From positions 86,601,101 through 86,665,100 of the forward strand of contig OZ007567.1 of NCBI GenBank assembly GCA_963931925.1: a DNA stretch of 64,000 nucleotides, in the 5' to 3' direction. Below are positions 56,101 to 64,000 of this stretch, one piece after another. This DNA comes from Onchidella celtica (taxonomy: Eukaryota > Mollusca > Gastropoda > Systellommatophora > Onchidiidae). The translations under genes were made by a program, and so were the position numbers. The notes below the pieces were generated by a model, which worked only from the letters and a program-made list of their open reading frames with translations, was not told the origin of the DNA and did no database searches. Every line of letters starts with the position of its first letter. Position 1 is the stretch's first letter.

Positions 56101-59100
56101 TGTGTTTGGAAACTAAATGACTGAAACTTAAGTGTTCTGTGTTTTCTGTGTCCTCTTCTTTTTTTGCTGGTACTAGTGACTGTAAATCTGGAGGTGTATG
56201 TAAAAGACTGGATTGCATGACAGTTTCTAACTATGTGGCTTTTCTGTGTTTTGTAATTTTTAATTAGTAAGATGGATGGCCTTCGATTTTGACCTTTTCA
56301 AAGCTGTCTTTACTCTGAGCGAACTGTTCTTGCACAGACTTTTTACACTTCGAGTTAAATATTGTAGATGTTCTGCAATCAACTAACTGTGGTTTCTGTT
56401 TAAATGACATGGATTGAGCAGTTGCTGGTAGTGTCAAACCTAATTTCGGCTACTGTTGACTGTGTATTGTCCATGGTGGATTGTTGGTTCAGTAATGCAA
56501 AAGATTGTGATATCTGTTTTATTGGCGTGGATTGAGCAGTGGCTGGCAGAGTGAAGCTAATTTTGGCTGATGTGGACTGTGTATTGTCTGTAAACAGTCT
56601 AACTGTATTGGGTACACTTGTTTTAGACAGGTGCTCTTGTACTGTTATGTTTCAGTATCTTGGCGTGTATGTTTTGTGTGTACTCTAGAATGACCTGCGT
56701 GGTGGATCACTTAACTGATCCAAGAAATGTACAATATTTATTACAAATCAAACAACCAGATGGTGTGGCCGTAATCATAAATTCTGTCCACATTGTTTTC
56801 GAGGTCTCCCCGATCTGTCTTGCTGCCTGCAGTGACTGTTCTCCTGATCTTTTTTATCAGGATTGTTCAGTCTTTTGTGACACTTTCACGTTAATAATAA
56901 AAAACAGTAAAATGTCAGATCAAAGTCTGCACATAAGAACTTTTGCCTGTTTCTGCTTCCTCTTGTTTTGTCAACGCTCTTTCACCCCATAGTCTGTACA
57001 GTTCATTCAAAAATATCATGTGTTTTCCTTACAATGCTGCATAGTTTGATGTGAAAATATAAATCTAGAGGGTGTGAAGAAAATCTTAGCATAATTCAGC
57101 TGCTGAAGGTGAGTGCCATGGGAAACTTTCACACAGTAAATGTACATAAATACTGCTTCATTTGAATGCAATTTTATTAATTTTGTAAGCGTCAATACCT
57201 AGATTTGGGTTAATTAATATGAACAATGCGTTAATTTTGAAAGAACACACAGGTCTTAGTTTTCTGAAAGAACTAAAAGGAATATACCAGAACTATTTGT
57301 ACTGTAAAAGACAGAAATAGCAGAACAAACACATAATGGTCACAACACAATGTTGACTTGAGCACAGATAGTGAAATAACGGGGTGAAAGAATGTGATAT
57401 CAAAGCTAGACCAACCCAGGTAGCGAGGGACGCTGCTGCGAGCGCGTGCCACCTAGGAGAATCCCCTGCAGCTCTCTGGTTACCAAGATTTATTACCCTG
57501 GTCACAACAAACTAAATGCATGCTCTCAGGCCATTTCGAATAGCCATGACCCCCCACCTCTGTGACTTCACTGGTTTCCTGCTGTATTTTAAAAATATGA
57601 GTAGATGAGAGGTCATCAGAAAAAAAAACCTCTATTTTACGAGAAAGTGTTGCCAATTTAACCATTTACCATATATATTTGAGTAATGGTATATTACTTT
57701 GCTTCTAGTTAAAGTAGTTCACTGTGCAACCAGAACAACAACTTACTTGGCTCAGGTTTGAGCATAATCACTGAGCCTGTCCTCACTGAAGATTTAGGGA
57801 CTGTTACTTTGTGGTACTCATAGATGGTCCTCCTCTTTATCTCTGGAGATAACAAAAAAGCAGTCGTTTCAGATATTCACATACAAATACAGGAACATTT
57901 TGATGGCTTAATCATTCAACAACACAGCTGTAAGTGTATTTACACAACCGCAGCTGGCAAACCATTTTTGACAAATATTCTGCAAACTCCTCAAAGATAT
58001 TTAAATTATTCTACTGACTGAGGGAAAGTACAATATTTCAATTGTTTATTTATATAAGAAAAAATGTGCTTGAGATAAGGAATAAATTTCAAGTGAATCG
58101 GTTGTTTTTTTCTCCTGAAAAACTAAGTCCTTCACACCTGTGTCATTTTATGACAGGGCCAGCACTTTATATTCATTCCTTTACATTATCCTAGTGAATC
58201 TTTCCACATATGAAATTTAAAATCCACAATGAAATACTGTTTAAAAAAAAAACAAAAAAACCCACCAATTTTATGTCCAAGAGAGTTGTGAAATACACTA
58301 AAGTCATTGGCTAAAAGCACATTAAACAACAATCTTTACAAAATGAGCTTCCCAGACAGAATTTTCAAAAGCAATGTTCTTGCATCCAAACCCCCAAACT
58401 CAAGAAATGGCCTTTATGAGTCTCTTGTTGATAAACCAAATCAAGAAAATGGCTGTGAAGACACACACAAATGTTTGAGACAAAATGTGCAGTAAAAAAC
58501 TGAGAAGGGGAATATTTTCCACAATAAAATCAAATCCGAACCCCCTGAACTGTCCATTTTAGGGGAACACGGAAAATTTCAATCTTATTAGATGTTGAAA
58601 AACAGCAAAAGTTTTATATAAATCCTCTTCTGCACAGCTGAAATGTGTCTTGTCACATTTTCTACATCAATGTAAGGCACTTACATCTTACACTGATGGA
58701 TGAGTGGCTGTTAAATGTGGGAATTATGAAATGTACCGTGTTGAAATAGAAGAAGAGTTGTATCTAGATAAAACAACTTACTGAATTCAGGAACATCTGT
58801 ATCATTGTAATATGCATCTGATACTCCCACTTTGACTGGGTGTTCATCAGTGGAAATTCTGCCAACGTCATATGGTATCTGAAAATGGGGCAACAAATGA
58901 AAAGACTTTGAAAAAATATATCAGTGTGCTCATCAACTAGTTGCACTGGTCTGTTCTTCACAAACAGCATTCAAAATTGTCATGAAATTGTGGTTTAATA
59001 AATGCAGTTATTTCAGAACTTGCATATCATTGCCACAGAGCTAATATAATGACTTTTTTTTTCTGTTCATAGTTTTTGATGAAAACAAACAAAACCACAT

Positions 59101-62100
59101 TTTATAATAGCATCAGATAAGTAAATAGTACAAAATGTCACCAGTGCATTACTTCTGGAACCAACAGACACATCTGGTTTTACTAATATGACAGTTTTAG
59201 GCCTGACCTCAATACGAAAAGGAAATGTCAATGCAATTTTGGACTCAGTGAAACTTAGGCCAACATGTTAACACAAATGACAATCTTACAAATGAAAGCA
59301 AATGGTCCTTGGCCTAGACATTTCACTGAGATATTTAATCAACTTCCACACTTGATGGGCGTTTTCTGTTTGACATCAACATAATCATACTTTAATCCCA
59401 GAATATAACATCAGTTTGTAACTGATTAGTTTCCAAAAGTTACAACTGCAAATAAACAGTTCCAATAAGTTCACCATGCTTTGTCAAACAGCAAAGTGAT
59501 GATCTGTCATTCAAACAACTTTACTATTTAGAACAATGTCAAAAGGACTCACATTTTTGTACACAAAGACAATTGAGTTATCATTCTGTAATATAGCTTG
59601 GAAGTGGAATTTGCCTGCTGTTAGAAAGGAAGATGTTCATTAATAATAGAATATGAAACAAAACATGGATACAAAGTTCTTAGTTTCCTAATGGATTCAC
59701 AGAAATCATTTACTAGAGGTAGAAATAGGATGGTTGGAAAAATTGCCTGCTTTGATTGCATGATTTTGCTCCTGTTAGGTGGTTTCTTGCCTAGCACATG
59801 TAAAATCTTAGTACATATATGTAACATTTCAAAAGTTACAACTCAAAGTTATGGCATTCTACTATTTACCTTCACTATAAATCCAAAACTAATCTGGATA
59901 ATCAGATATCTGAAACTGTTTCATTTCAAAGTATGAATTATGAAATGCTTAAATAACCGTTAAAATACTGTTATTTCATAGGATACAGTTATTAGATGCT
60001 CTAGCTGGTCAAAGAAACTTGCAGTGTAACACTACAGATCTGAACTTGTAAACATTCGCAATAACACCATCGTACACAACTTAGACTTTCCATTGATTAA
60101 GAATACACTTACTGTCATTTTGGTCTTTCAGGACCACATTCTTCCATTCTACAGTGAAACGTTGCTCTGAAATGTAAATATTAGTGTAATATGCAAAAAC
60201 GAGTTTCAACTTTCAATAACACAACAATAATTCCTTAGTGGAGTCTTTGCTGTGGAACTATATGAGATAGGCATTCTTATCTTCCAAACAAATAATAAAT
60301 ACAGGACTCTATACCAGATTTTTTTTTTCTTTTTTTTTTGGATGATGAACAGTTTCTTCTTCTTTATTTTCTATTAAAATGATTATTGTGTTTTCATTTT
60401 TTTGTCACTAGTTGGTTTTATTTACTGCATAAACTACATATTCTACGTTGTTAAGATGTTTAACATTTACTTAACCAATGGAATATACTATGTAAGCACA
60501 CTGAAAACTACATGTGCCCTACGATGCTGACAAGGGTTTTGACCTGGAAAGTCAACCTGATTTCTTCTTTCTTTGACCTTCTCACTCAATGTTATTATCG
60601 GAAAAAAAAAAAAACCTGCCTCAGACAAACTTACTCATTCACATTTGGCAACATATGTCACAGAGATGCTTAACATGGCACTGGTATACTGATGTTCAAA
60701 ACGAATACTAAAATGTGCAGCTTATTTCAAGTTATCATTGTTGCTATCTGTATCACAGCTTGACAAAGTTTTACATGGCATAATCTTGTACTTACCAGTA
60801 CTCTGATAGTAAATGTTGGAATCACTATACATAGATGGGTCAAAATTTGCCATCAGGGGGGCAATATACTGGGTTGCTGTAAGCCACTGATGCAGGAAGG
60901 GACTCATGTAAATGAAACCTTAAAGTTGGAGAATAAAACCTTTCAGTGTCTAGATCATTTTCACAGCAGAACAGAAAAGTCTAATAAATGCCATGATGGT
61001 TGTTGACAAAATGGGAAAAAAAGTCAACACCGGCCAGTCTTATGATGAATCATTTTATAATTCTGCCATAGTGTGAAGTCTAACATGGGCTTTTCATAAA
61101 TATTTACATTAGACAAATTCAAAATTGTGCTGTTCTTTATCCAGAGACTTGGAAAGAATTCTATGATTTTTAGATGCTATTCTGGTCATAATGGGAAGAT
61201 TATAACATTAAGCTCTGGGCCTGTGTAAACTGGAATTAACATTGTCTTTTATTCTTAAATTTCAAACTGTTGCACTGGACTTGCTCTATAATGACAGGTA
61301 CATAACCCATAAGGGGGAAAAACATCTCGTCATGACTGAGATGATACCTTTAGAGAGTTAATTTTTTTTACATCTTTTCTGCAGAGAAGTGTCATGGGAA
61401 TCAAAATCCAAAATGCTCAAGATCCCTAGGTGGGGCTAATGAAAGAAACTAATTATGAGCACACACAGGGTAGCACAAAAGGCCAACTCTTACACATCTA
61501 GATATGCAGTCTCAATAGAGTTCTCAAAGAAAAACTGGTGTATTACATTCTGAATGGGAGACTATTCTGACACCAAAGCAATCACATACAGAAAAATGAA
61601 TTTACCCATGAACTTCAAGTGGAATGTTGAAGAATTCTGTAGCAAATATGCTTTCAGTAAAGGTAAGGCTTTTCAATTCTTCTTGTCCGAAATCAAGTTC
61701 ATGAAGAATGCCAATCAAAATTTCATTTTCGAGCCTAATCATAAAATCATTTCCAGTTCTCATAATTATAAAGGATCTATACTTTTCTCACCTCCAGTGG
61801 CAACTGTAACATTAGTAACTCGATGCCCATAGAACTGGAATGGAAACTTGAGTGGGATAACCTGTAGGGTAAGGAATAAAAAATTGCAATAAATAACACT
61901 GAATCAAAAATATGCATGGAACTGGGAGAATGACAATGAAAAGAGAGAATCATCTTGCTTATGATGCCAGAATTCTACTAAATGATTAAAAATGTAAATT
62001 TGATGGTTAACTTACAATATTCCTCCTCTCCACTTCCAGAATATGACAAAGACAGACAACGTTTAATGATGAAAGAAAAGGTGAAATGCCATAACAAAGT

Positions 62101-63709
62101 CCAACATTATCATTAAAAAAGCACGACTATGGACAACATTACACATTTACATCATTATATTTCAGACCCATTTATCTACCTGACAGACAAGATGTTGTTG
62201 AATGGCTAATTGGTCTTAGTCCTGCTTCACTCCATCACCATATTAGGGTGTTTTGAGAAAATCTTTTGTGCTTGAAACTTCTCAATATTTTAGTATACCT
62301 TTGGAACACTTTCAAATCTACTCCCAGTGGTGAGATACCTTCATGAATTTTGTAGAAATGACAGAATATGCTCCGTTATACCACACTACATCCTTGTCTC
62401 AAGTTTTGCGAAAAGCAGAGATGGATTAAGGCAGTAGTGAGGTGGTGATGTACTACATACTGTTGGGTGCCACTTCAGATTCAAGTCGAGGATAACATCT
62501 GATGTGGATTACTTACTGCAGCCACTCTGTGGCTTGTTGATAATGTCTCATGTCTTGGGACATTCTCCAGCTCAACCCAAAACTGATCGAATTTGTTCCT
62601 GATCACATCAGAGGTGTAGTAGCTGTGGAAGTCCTGACAGGGAAAATGAAATCAACATTGGAAGGATTATCCTTGTCTGACAGACTTATGACTGCAAGAC
62701 CATGTTAAGAGTAATGCCTAAATTATCTTTAATATTGAAGTCTTGGCAGCAGAAAAGAAAAACCCAAAACCCGGCATTGTCAGTGAAATATTTAATTTAA
62801 GGGTAAATCTAAATTCACATCATGAAAAACCCTTAAATGGGTTGTGAAATCAAGGGTGGAAACTATTCCATGTTGGGCTATGGCAGGAAATCTTAATTCC
62901 ATCTGGCTTAAGCCATTATCAGTGTATCTAGCTGTACAGGATTATTGCTTTATGTTCAGTCTCAAGAAAATGTAGAAAAACTGGCCTTCATTATACACAC
63001 TTAAAAGGCAGAAAAAACAAAAAAAAATACCACTTATATCAATGCATGACACAAAACTTTGTTATGTACTGATGACCTGAAAACATCTTTGTGGAAAAAA
63101 AACAACAAAATTCAGATCATATACACAGTAAAGTTCTTTGTTTGGTGAAGACCTCAGCCTGAGGCTGTTGGGCTTCCATTGTTGATTCGTTTTGGTTGTT
63201 TAGTCGGTTTTGTAATTGTTTTTGGTTATGTCTTGTTTTGCCTGTTGCCTTCCTTGTTAATAGTTTAATTTTTTTGGTAAAAAGAAGGCAGGAGAAAGAG
63301 AGGAAGCACAGGAGAGAGAGAGAGGAAGCAGGAAGCACAGGAGAGAGAGAGGAAGCAGGAAGCGCTGGAGAGAGAGAGGAAGAGAAGAAGAGAGAAAGGA
63401 AGCAAAAGTAAGAAAGGAAAGTGAAGAAGAAAGAGAGATGAAGGGAAGGACAGAGAACAACACAGAAAAAAAAAATAATGAATACACTATATAAACCATA
63501 AACCCTTGATTTACAAGACTGCTTTGTGTTGTCATTAACAGATTTTGGAATTAGCTTTTGAATACTGTCTCAGTCCTGACCGTTCACACTCACATGTTTT
63601 ATATCTGGCTCTACTGTTGTGGTACCAGGAGTATTGGTTGCAGGAACAGGGGTGGGCTTTGTTGTGGTTGTTGCTGGGGAAGTCTGGGTCGTGTTTGAAT
63701 CTGACTCCA
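38079..63709 (-). CDS. PLXDC: Plexin-domain-containing receptor (PLXDC/TEM7-like), 5'-partial gene (12 coding exons)
   Basis: Single-pass surface receptor. Vertebrate relatives bind nidogen and cortactin and act as PEDF receptors. Joined exons give about 472 residues plus stop with every phase consistent (1421 nt). Order: Thr/Pro-rich N-terminal stretch; FDQFWVELENV; FPFQFYGHRVTNVTVATGGF; WLTATQYIAPLMANFDPS; FTVEWKNV; GKFHFQAILQNDNSIVFVYK; HPVKVGVSDAYY; IYEYHKV; a Cys-rich PSI domain; a Ser/Thr/Pro-rich stalk of about 90 residues; a Val/Ile/Leu helix; YTHPTSKSG; and a short basic tail with RPSQIKAKIKFWKSS. TATQY-APLMANF and HPTS after the helix are strong family marks. Signal peptide exons are beyond the right edge. 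The largest intron (40002-51801) hosts a P-element transposon. Confidence 0.95.
38464..39195. mobile_element. MITE-like element with TTAA target duplication, inside the last PLXDC intron
   Basis: A perfect 22-bp inverted repeat (38459-38480 and 39178-39199) includes TTAA at each outer edge. It therefore reads as a TTAA target duplication flanking 17-bp ends GGTTAGGTTAAACTGGC. About 730 bp with no coding content. TTAA targeting is known for piggyBac-type elements, but the end sequence is not the usual piggyBac CCYT, so the superfamily is uncertain. Confidence 0.7.
39852..40001 (-). CDS. PLXDC: PLXDC-like exon, transmembrane helix
   Basis: A 150-nt, phase 0-0 exon. GGKCDKKSKFP precedes the hydrophobic helix (VAVVVVVILIVVGLLIALGG), followed by WVYYAYTHPTSKSGMWLME. 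Acceptor tttttcag, donor gtaatg. If the donor is not used, the frame runs on for 11 residues (VMFSAKQEKKP) to a stop at 39816. Confidence 0.93.
40002..44900. other. Distal part of the 11.8-kb PLXDC intron
   Basis: No exon was recognised. AT-rich with A-runs. Holds the short inverted-repeat element at 42321-42467. The P-element target duplication begins at 44901. Confidence 0.6.
42321..42467. mobile_element. 147-bp MITE-like element with perfect 20-bp inverted ends
   Basis: TAAGGCCTGGCGCGCACTAT at 42321-42340 is the exact reverse complement of 42448-42467. The ends are markedly GC-rich against an AT-rich intron. No ORF and no clear target duplication. Confidence 0.7.
45005..45114 (+). CDS. 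Transposase exon 1, N-terminal half of THAP zinc finger
   Basis: 110 nt, 36 codons plus AA. The spliced AA+G codon gives Lys, restoring ...DPGKARRW. The ATG at 45005 begins 97 bp inside the left end of the element. The intron after it is 465 bp. Confidence 0.85.
45580..46361 (+). CDS. Transposase exon 2, first frame (THAP rest, coiled coil, core start)
   Basis: Starts at the acceptor cacaag|G and carries LCEEHF and AVPTIF of the THAP fold, a Ser/Pro/Thr linker, a basic leucine coiled coil and the start of the transposase core. The correct frame is lost near 46336, after MIPQER. The old frame ends shortly after in a stop near 46369, while homology resumes one base over (KEYTSLQYNPLDDEVEG). 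Confidence 0.85.
46362..48014 (+). CDS. Transposase exon 2, second frame (catalytic core C-terminal part, 550 codons)
   Basis: Homology begins slightly upstream of the first Met, at about 46339, with LQYNPLDDEVEGFEDYG. Then come LVICDQGSNN (residue 78 Asp, 46593-46595), YDPPHLLKSIRN, and RLNQDCIENMFSIIRGKGGH (Glu at residue 302, 47265-47267). The tail is lysine-rich before TAA. These are the RNase H-like core with its large insertion, as in P-element and THAP9 transposases. There are no stops in 550 codons, so the copy decayed recently or the part is constrained. Confidence 0.9.
   Translation: MDDEVEGFEDYGHLGRSQKPANQALLFMVRGISAKWKQPIAYMLSSGPVKATLLLDLLMETIRNVISLGLVPKLVICDQGSNNRAMFKSLQVTQQKPYFTYDNHKIFTLYDPPHLLKSIRNNFKLYGFTVDGRHISWQHIVKFYEADSKLPIRMAPKLTARHISMPPFSHLRVSLAAQVLSHSVAAGMTAMATLGGLEPEAVHTAQFVENIDQLFNCFNSGSLKSKNVMGHAMSPTSTHIAFLEQKRDWLEKVKCNNSSGSLPCIDGWKLAITCLMQFWEEMRTNYAFHFLLTDRLNQDCIENMFSIIRGKGGHRYNPDPYQFRASLRQAMVDLLMTTSNRQNCKDDLDTFLFSLDNIASKGANITIKTRLQQDVPKRIQKLMVPSAMPSLTLAESNIITYIAGYVVTKLTPLVCPACVDLVVGVKDPASDKQIFVDAKGFQGCKNGGLQVPSPVLLSAMEAMEETFRHIIPDSLHITGLRAMLLRQLVVTKNVDRLVCTSEHGCDLQFYVVNLFANIRLHHHIREKTEKVATEKKGEKRQRKAVVFSHQ
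48465..51801. other. Proximal part of the 11.8-kb PLXDC intron
   Basis: No exon or recognisable element was seen beyond the P-element target duplication at its left edge. Short chance ORFs only. Confidence 0.55.
51802..52098 (-). CDS. PLXDC: PLXDC-like exon, Ser/Thr/Pro-rich stalk
   Basis: A 297-nt, phase 0-0 exon starting SVSTVQACPTASLVTTG and ending ANKIKCD. The Cys in VQAC is the likely last Cys of the PSI domain. The rest is a mucin-like stalk suited to O-glycosylation. Acceptor ttctag, donor gtaagt. Confidence 0.92.
52099..54835. other. PLXDC intron between PSI and stalk exons
   Basis: 2.7 kb with no recognised coding or mobile sequence; scattered A-runs (52195-52210). Confidence 0.5.
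54836..54981 (-). CDS. PLXDC: PLXDC-like exon, PSI domain
   Basis: A 146-nt exon encoding (T)CNVLNNCDTCVKHVGVQFDC, then RWCNTIGRCSDGLDWYRQHW and DREDCQRS. The spacing C-x5-C-x2-C-x9-C-x2-C-x5-C plus DG-D-YRQ-W-x4-C is the PLXDC type of PSI fold. Acceptor ctgcag after a T-run, donor gtaagt. Confidence 0.96.
54982..57746. other. PLXDC intron upstream of the PSI exon
   Basis: 2.8 kb without PLXDC exons. About 56275-56830 holds decayed-looking coding traces on the minus strand and an imperfect duplication of about 60 bp, period about 117 (56409-56470 and 56526-56585). Confidence 0.5.
57747..57842 (-). CDS. PLXDC: PLXDC-like exon, IYEYHKV segment
   Basis: A 96-nt exon encoding (K)IKRRTIYEYHKVTVPKSSVR, then TGSVIMLKPEP plus A that completes the Thr before the PSI Cys. 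(R/K)RR-x-I-x-EYH is conserved in PLXDC proteins. Acceptor tctccag, donor gtaagt. Confidence 0.93.
58782..58878 (-). CDS. PLXDC: PLXDC-like exon, HPVKVGVSDAY segment
   Basis: A 97-nt exon encoding IPYDVGRISTDEHPVKVGVS, then DAYYNDTDVPEF. IP-x-x-V and HPVK-G-SDA-x match family members. Acceptor ttttcag, donor gtaagt, ends in phase 1. Confidence 0.95.
59553..59617 (-). CDS. PLXDC: PLXDC-like exon, nidogen-like strand pair
   Basis: A 65-nt exon encoding (T)GKFHFQAILQNDNSIVFVYK plus N. F-FQA-L-DG/NxxIVFxYK is the conserved core of this domain. Acceptor taacag, donor gtgagt, ends in phase 0. Confidence 0.94.
60113..60166 (-). CDS. PLXDC: PLXDC-like exon, FTVEWKNV
   Basis: A 54-nt exon encoding (E)QRFTVEWKNVVLKDQND plus one base. 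The F-V-(E/Q)W strand fits the family. Acceptor tttcag, donor gtaagt. Confidence 0.92.
60796..60918 (-). CDS. PLXDC: PLXDC-like exon, TATQY-APLMANF
   Basis: A 123-nt exon encoding (G)FIYMSPFLHQWLTATQYIAP, then LMANFDPSMYSDSNIYYQST. This is the best-conserved PLXDC block. Acceptor tttaag, donor gtaagt. Confidence 0.97.
61792..61861 (-). CDS. PLXDC: PLXDC-like exon, FPFQFYGH
   Basis: A 70-nt exon encoding VIPLKFPFQFYGHRVTNVTV, then ATG and a split Gly. FPFxFYGH-x-x-x-x-x-x-ATGGF is conserved. Acceptor ctacag, donor gtgaga. Confidence 0.96.
62250..62440 (+). repeat. Diverged dispersed repeat, copy 2
   Basis: Counterpart of 36893-37090, lying in a PLXDC intron. The clearest shared stretch is around GGTGAGATACCTTCATG and TCTCAAGTTTTGCGAAAAGC. 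No ORF. Confidence 0.55.
62517..62633 (-). CDS. PLXDC: PLXDC-like exon, FDQFWVELENV
   Basis: A 117-nt, phase 0-0 exon encoding DFHSYYTSDVIRNKFDQFWV, then ELENVPRHETLSTSHRVAA. Y-x-S-D and WV-L/V plus SHR-A-x before the FPF strand fit the family. Acceptor ctgtcag, donor gtaagt. Confidence 0.93.
63286..63450. repeat. Purine-only minisatellite (GA-rich)
   Basis: Near-unbroken A/G on the plus strand with an irregular unit of about 27 bp built from GGAAGC, AGGAAGCAC or AGGAAGCGC and GGAGAGAGAGAG. It is intronic, between the 62517 and 63594 exons. Confidence 0.9.
63594..63709 (-). CDS. PLXDC: PLXDC-like exon, Thr/Pro-rich N-terminal stretch
   Basis: A 116-nt exon encoding VESDSNTTQTSPATTTTKPT, then PVPATNTPGTTTVEPDIKH, after two bases completing the first codon. 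Low-complexity Thr/Pro with N-glycosylation sequons. Acceptor atttcag, donor gtgagt. It is the first PLXDC exon inside the window; earlier exons are beyond 64000. Amino-acid composition alone would be weak, but phase and splice sites fit. Confidence 0.8.
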
Positions 63710-63811
63710 CTGAAATGCAAGAAAACACATCACTCAGTAAGACCTCTTTTTGTTCCTATTCTACATTATCGTACTGACGAAGGGTGCCCTTGCAGTTTCA
63801 TTTTTTAAAAA

Positions 63812-63921
63812 AGCTGTTGCTAGGGGACAGGAGTCTAAATACAAAGCCCCATAAGGAAAATACTGAGTTGTGTTCACTGTTCAGCTATAGCTTATAATGT
63901 AAAATACCGCGGTCCCCTAAC
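63812..63921 (-). repeat. Relative of the 13490-14194 MITE family
   Basis: Read on the minus strand, this matches the MITE interior near 13798-13903. The shared anchor is CAGTGAACACAACTCAGTA, with similar flanks (ATTTTACAT before, TTTCC-TAT after). Probably continues past the window edge. Confidence 0.6.
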
Positions 63922-64000
63922 AAACAGCCTTTAACCGATTCACTCCCACCTAGTTTCTTTCAGAGAATAGGAGTTCTCATACTGTCCTTTTTGAAAGCTG

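Noticed and set aside
57380-57490. GC-rich patch resembling a tRNA- or SINE-like block
   Set aside because: No A/B box pair or cloverleaf could be drawn.
63535-63720. Minus ORF in a different frame over the Thr/Pro exon
   Set aside because: The phase-consistent frame is the Thr/Pro-rich one joining the next exon; this ORF is a shadow.

Overview
This is a nuclear window from a marine-invertebrate-like animal genome. The evidence is AT-rich DNA, many small exons with GT-AG introns, two conserved animal cell-surface receptor genes, and transposons of eukaryotic type (RTE non-LTR, P element, MITEs). The sequence does not fix the phylum. Nothing bacterial, viral or CRISPR-like was seen, and no tRNA or rRNA gene was recognised.

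Layout. (1) 605-22951, plus strand: the 3' part of an integrin alpha gene, 27 coding exons. It runs from the third beta-propeller repeat through thigh and calf regions, a furin site, one membrane helix and a GFFKR tail. The 5' exons (signal peptide, first propeller blades) lie left of the window. With one of the two tandem exons chosen, all exon phases join into one open frame of about 850 residues. (2) 24369-27606, minus strand: a complete RTE-type retrotransposon with an intact 1005-residue endonuclease/reverse transcriptase ORF and a 12-bp target-site duplication, 1.4 kb past the integrin stop. (3) 27607-38078: non-coding convergent 3' flanks of the two genes, with a 318-bp foldback element. 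(4) 38079-63709, minus strand: the 3' part of a plexin-domain-containing (PLXDC/TEM7-like) receptor gene, 12 coding exons. It encodes a Thr/Pro-rich stretch, the conserved nidogen-like ectodomain, a PSI domain, an S/T/P-rich stalk, a membrane helix and a short tail; about 472 residues, phases again consistent. Its first exons lie right of the window. (5) Inside the 11.8-kb PLXDC intron, on the opposite strand, sits a complete THAP-domain P-element transposon (44908-48457) with 24-bp terminal inverted repeats and a 7-bp target duplication. Its transposase is broken near the expected first catalytic Asp.

Most interesting signal. In the integrin gene two homologous exons (4916-5005 and 5067-5153) stand in tandem, 61 nt apart, with identical phases and matched lengths (90 and 87 nt). 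They occupy the propeller position where vertebrate alpha6/alpha7 (X1/X2) and Drosophila alphaPS2 are alternatively spliced. The separating intron is far shorter than any other intron here (next shortest 234 nt) and carries a branch-point-like ACTAAT only about 34 nt from its 5' splice site. That is the arrangement expected for mutually exclusive splicing by steric block, so the gene probably makes two ligand-recognition isoforms. A second splicing oddity is a perfect 72-bp tandem duplication that copies the exon end plus 5' splice site just after the furin site. Either copy of the donor keeps the frame.

The two genes are convergent and both encode receptors that, by family, contact basement-membrane or matrix proteins (integrin ligands; nidogen for TEM7). 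A functional link between them is inference only.
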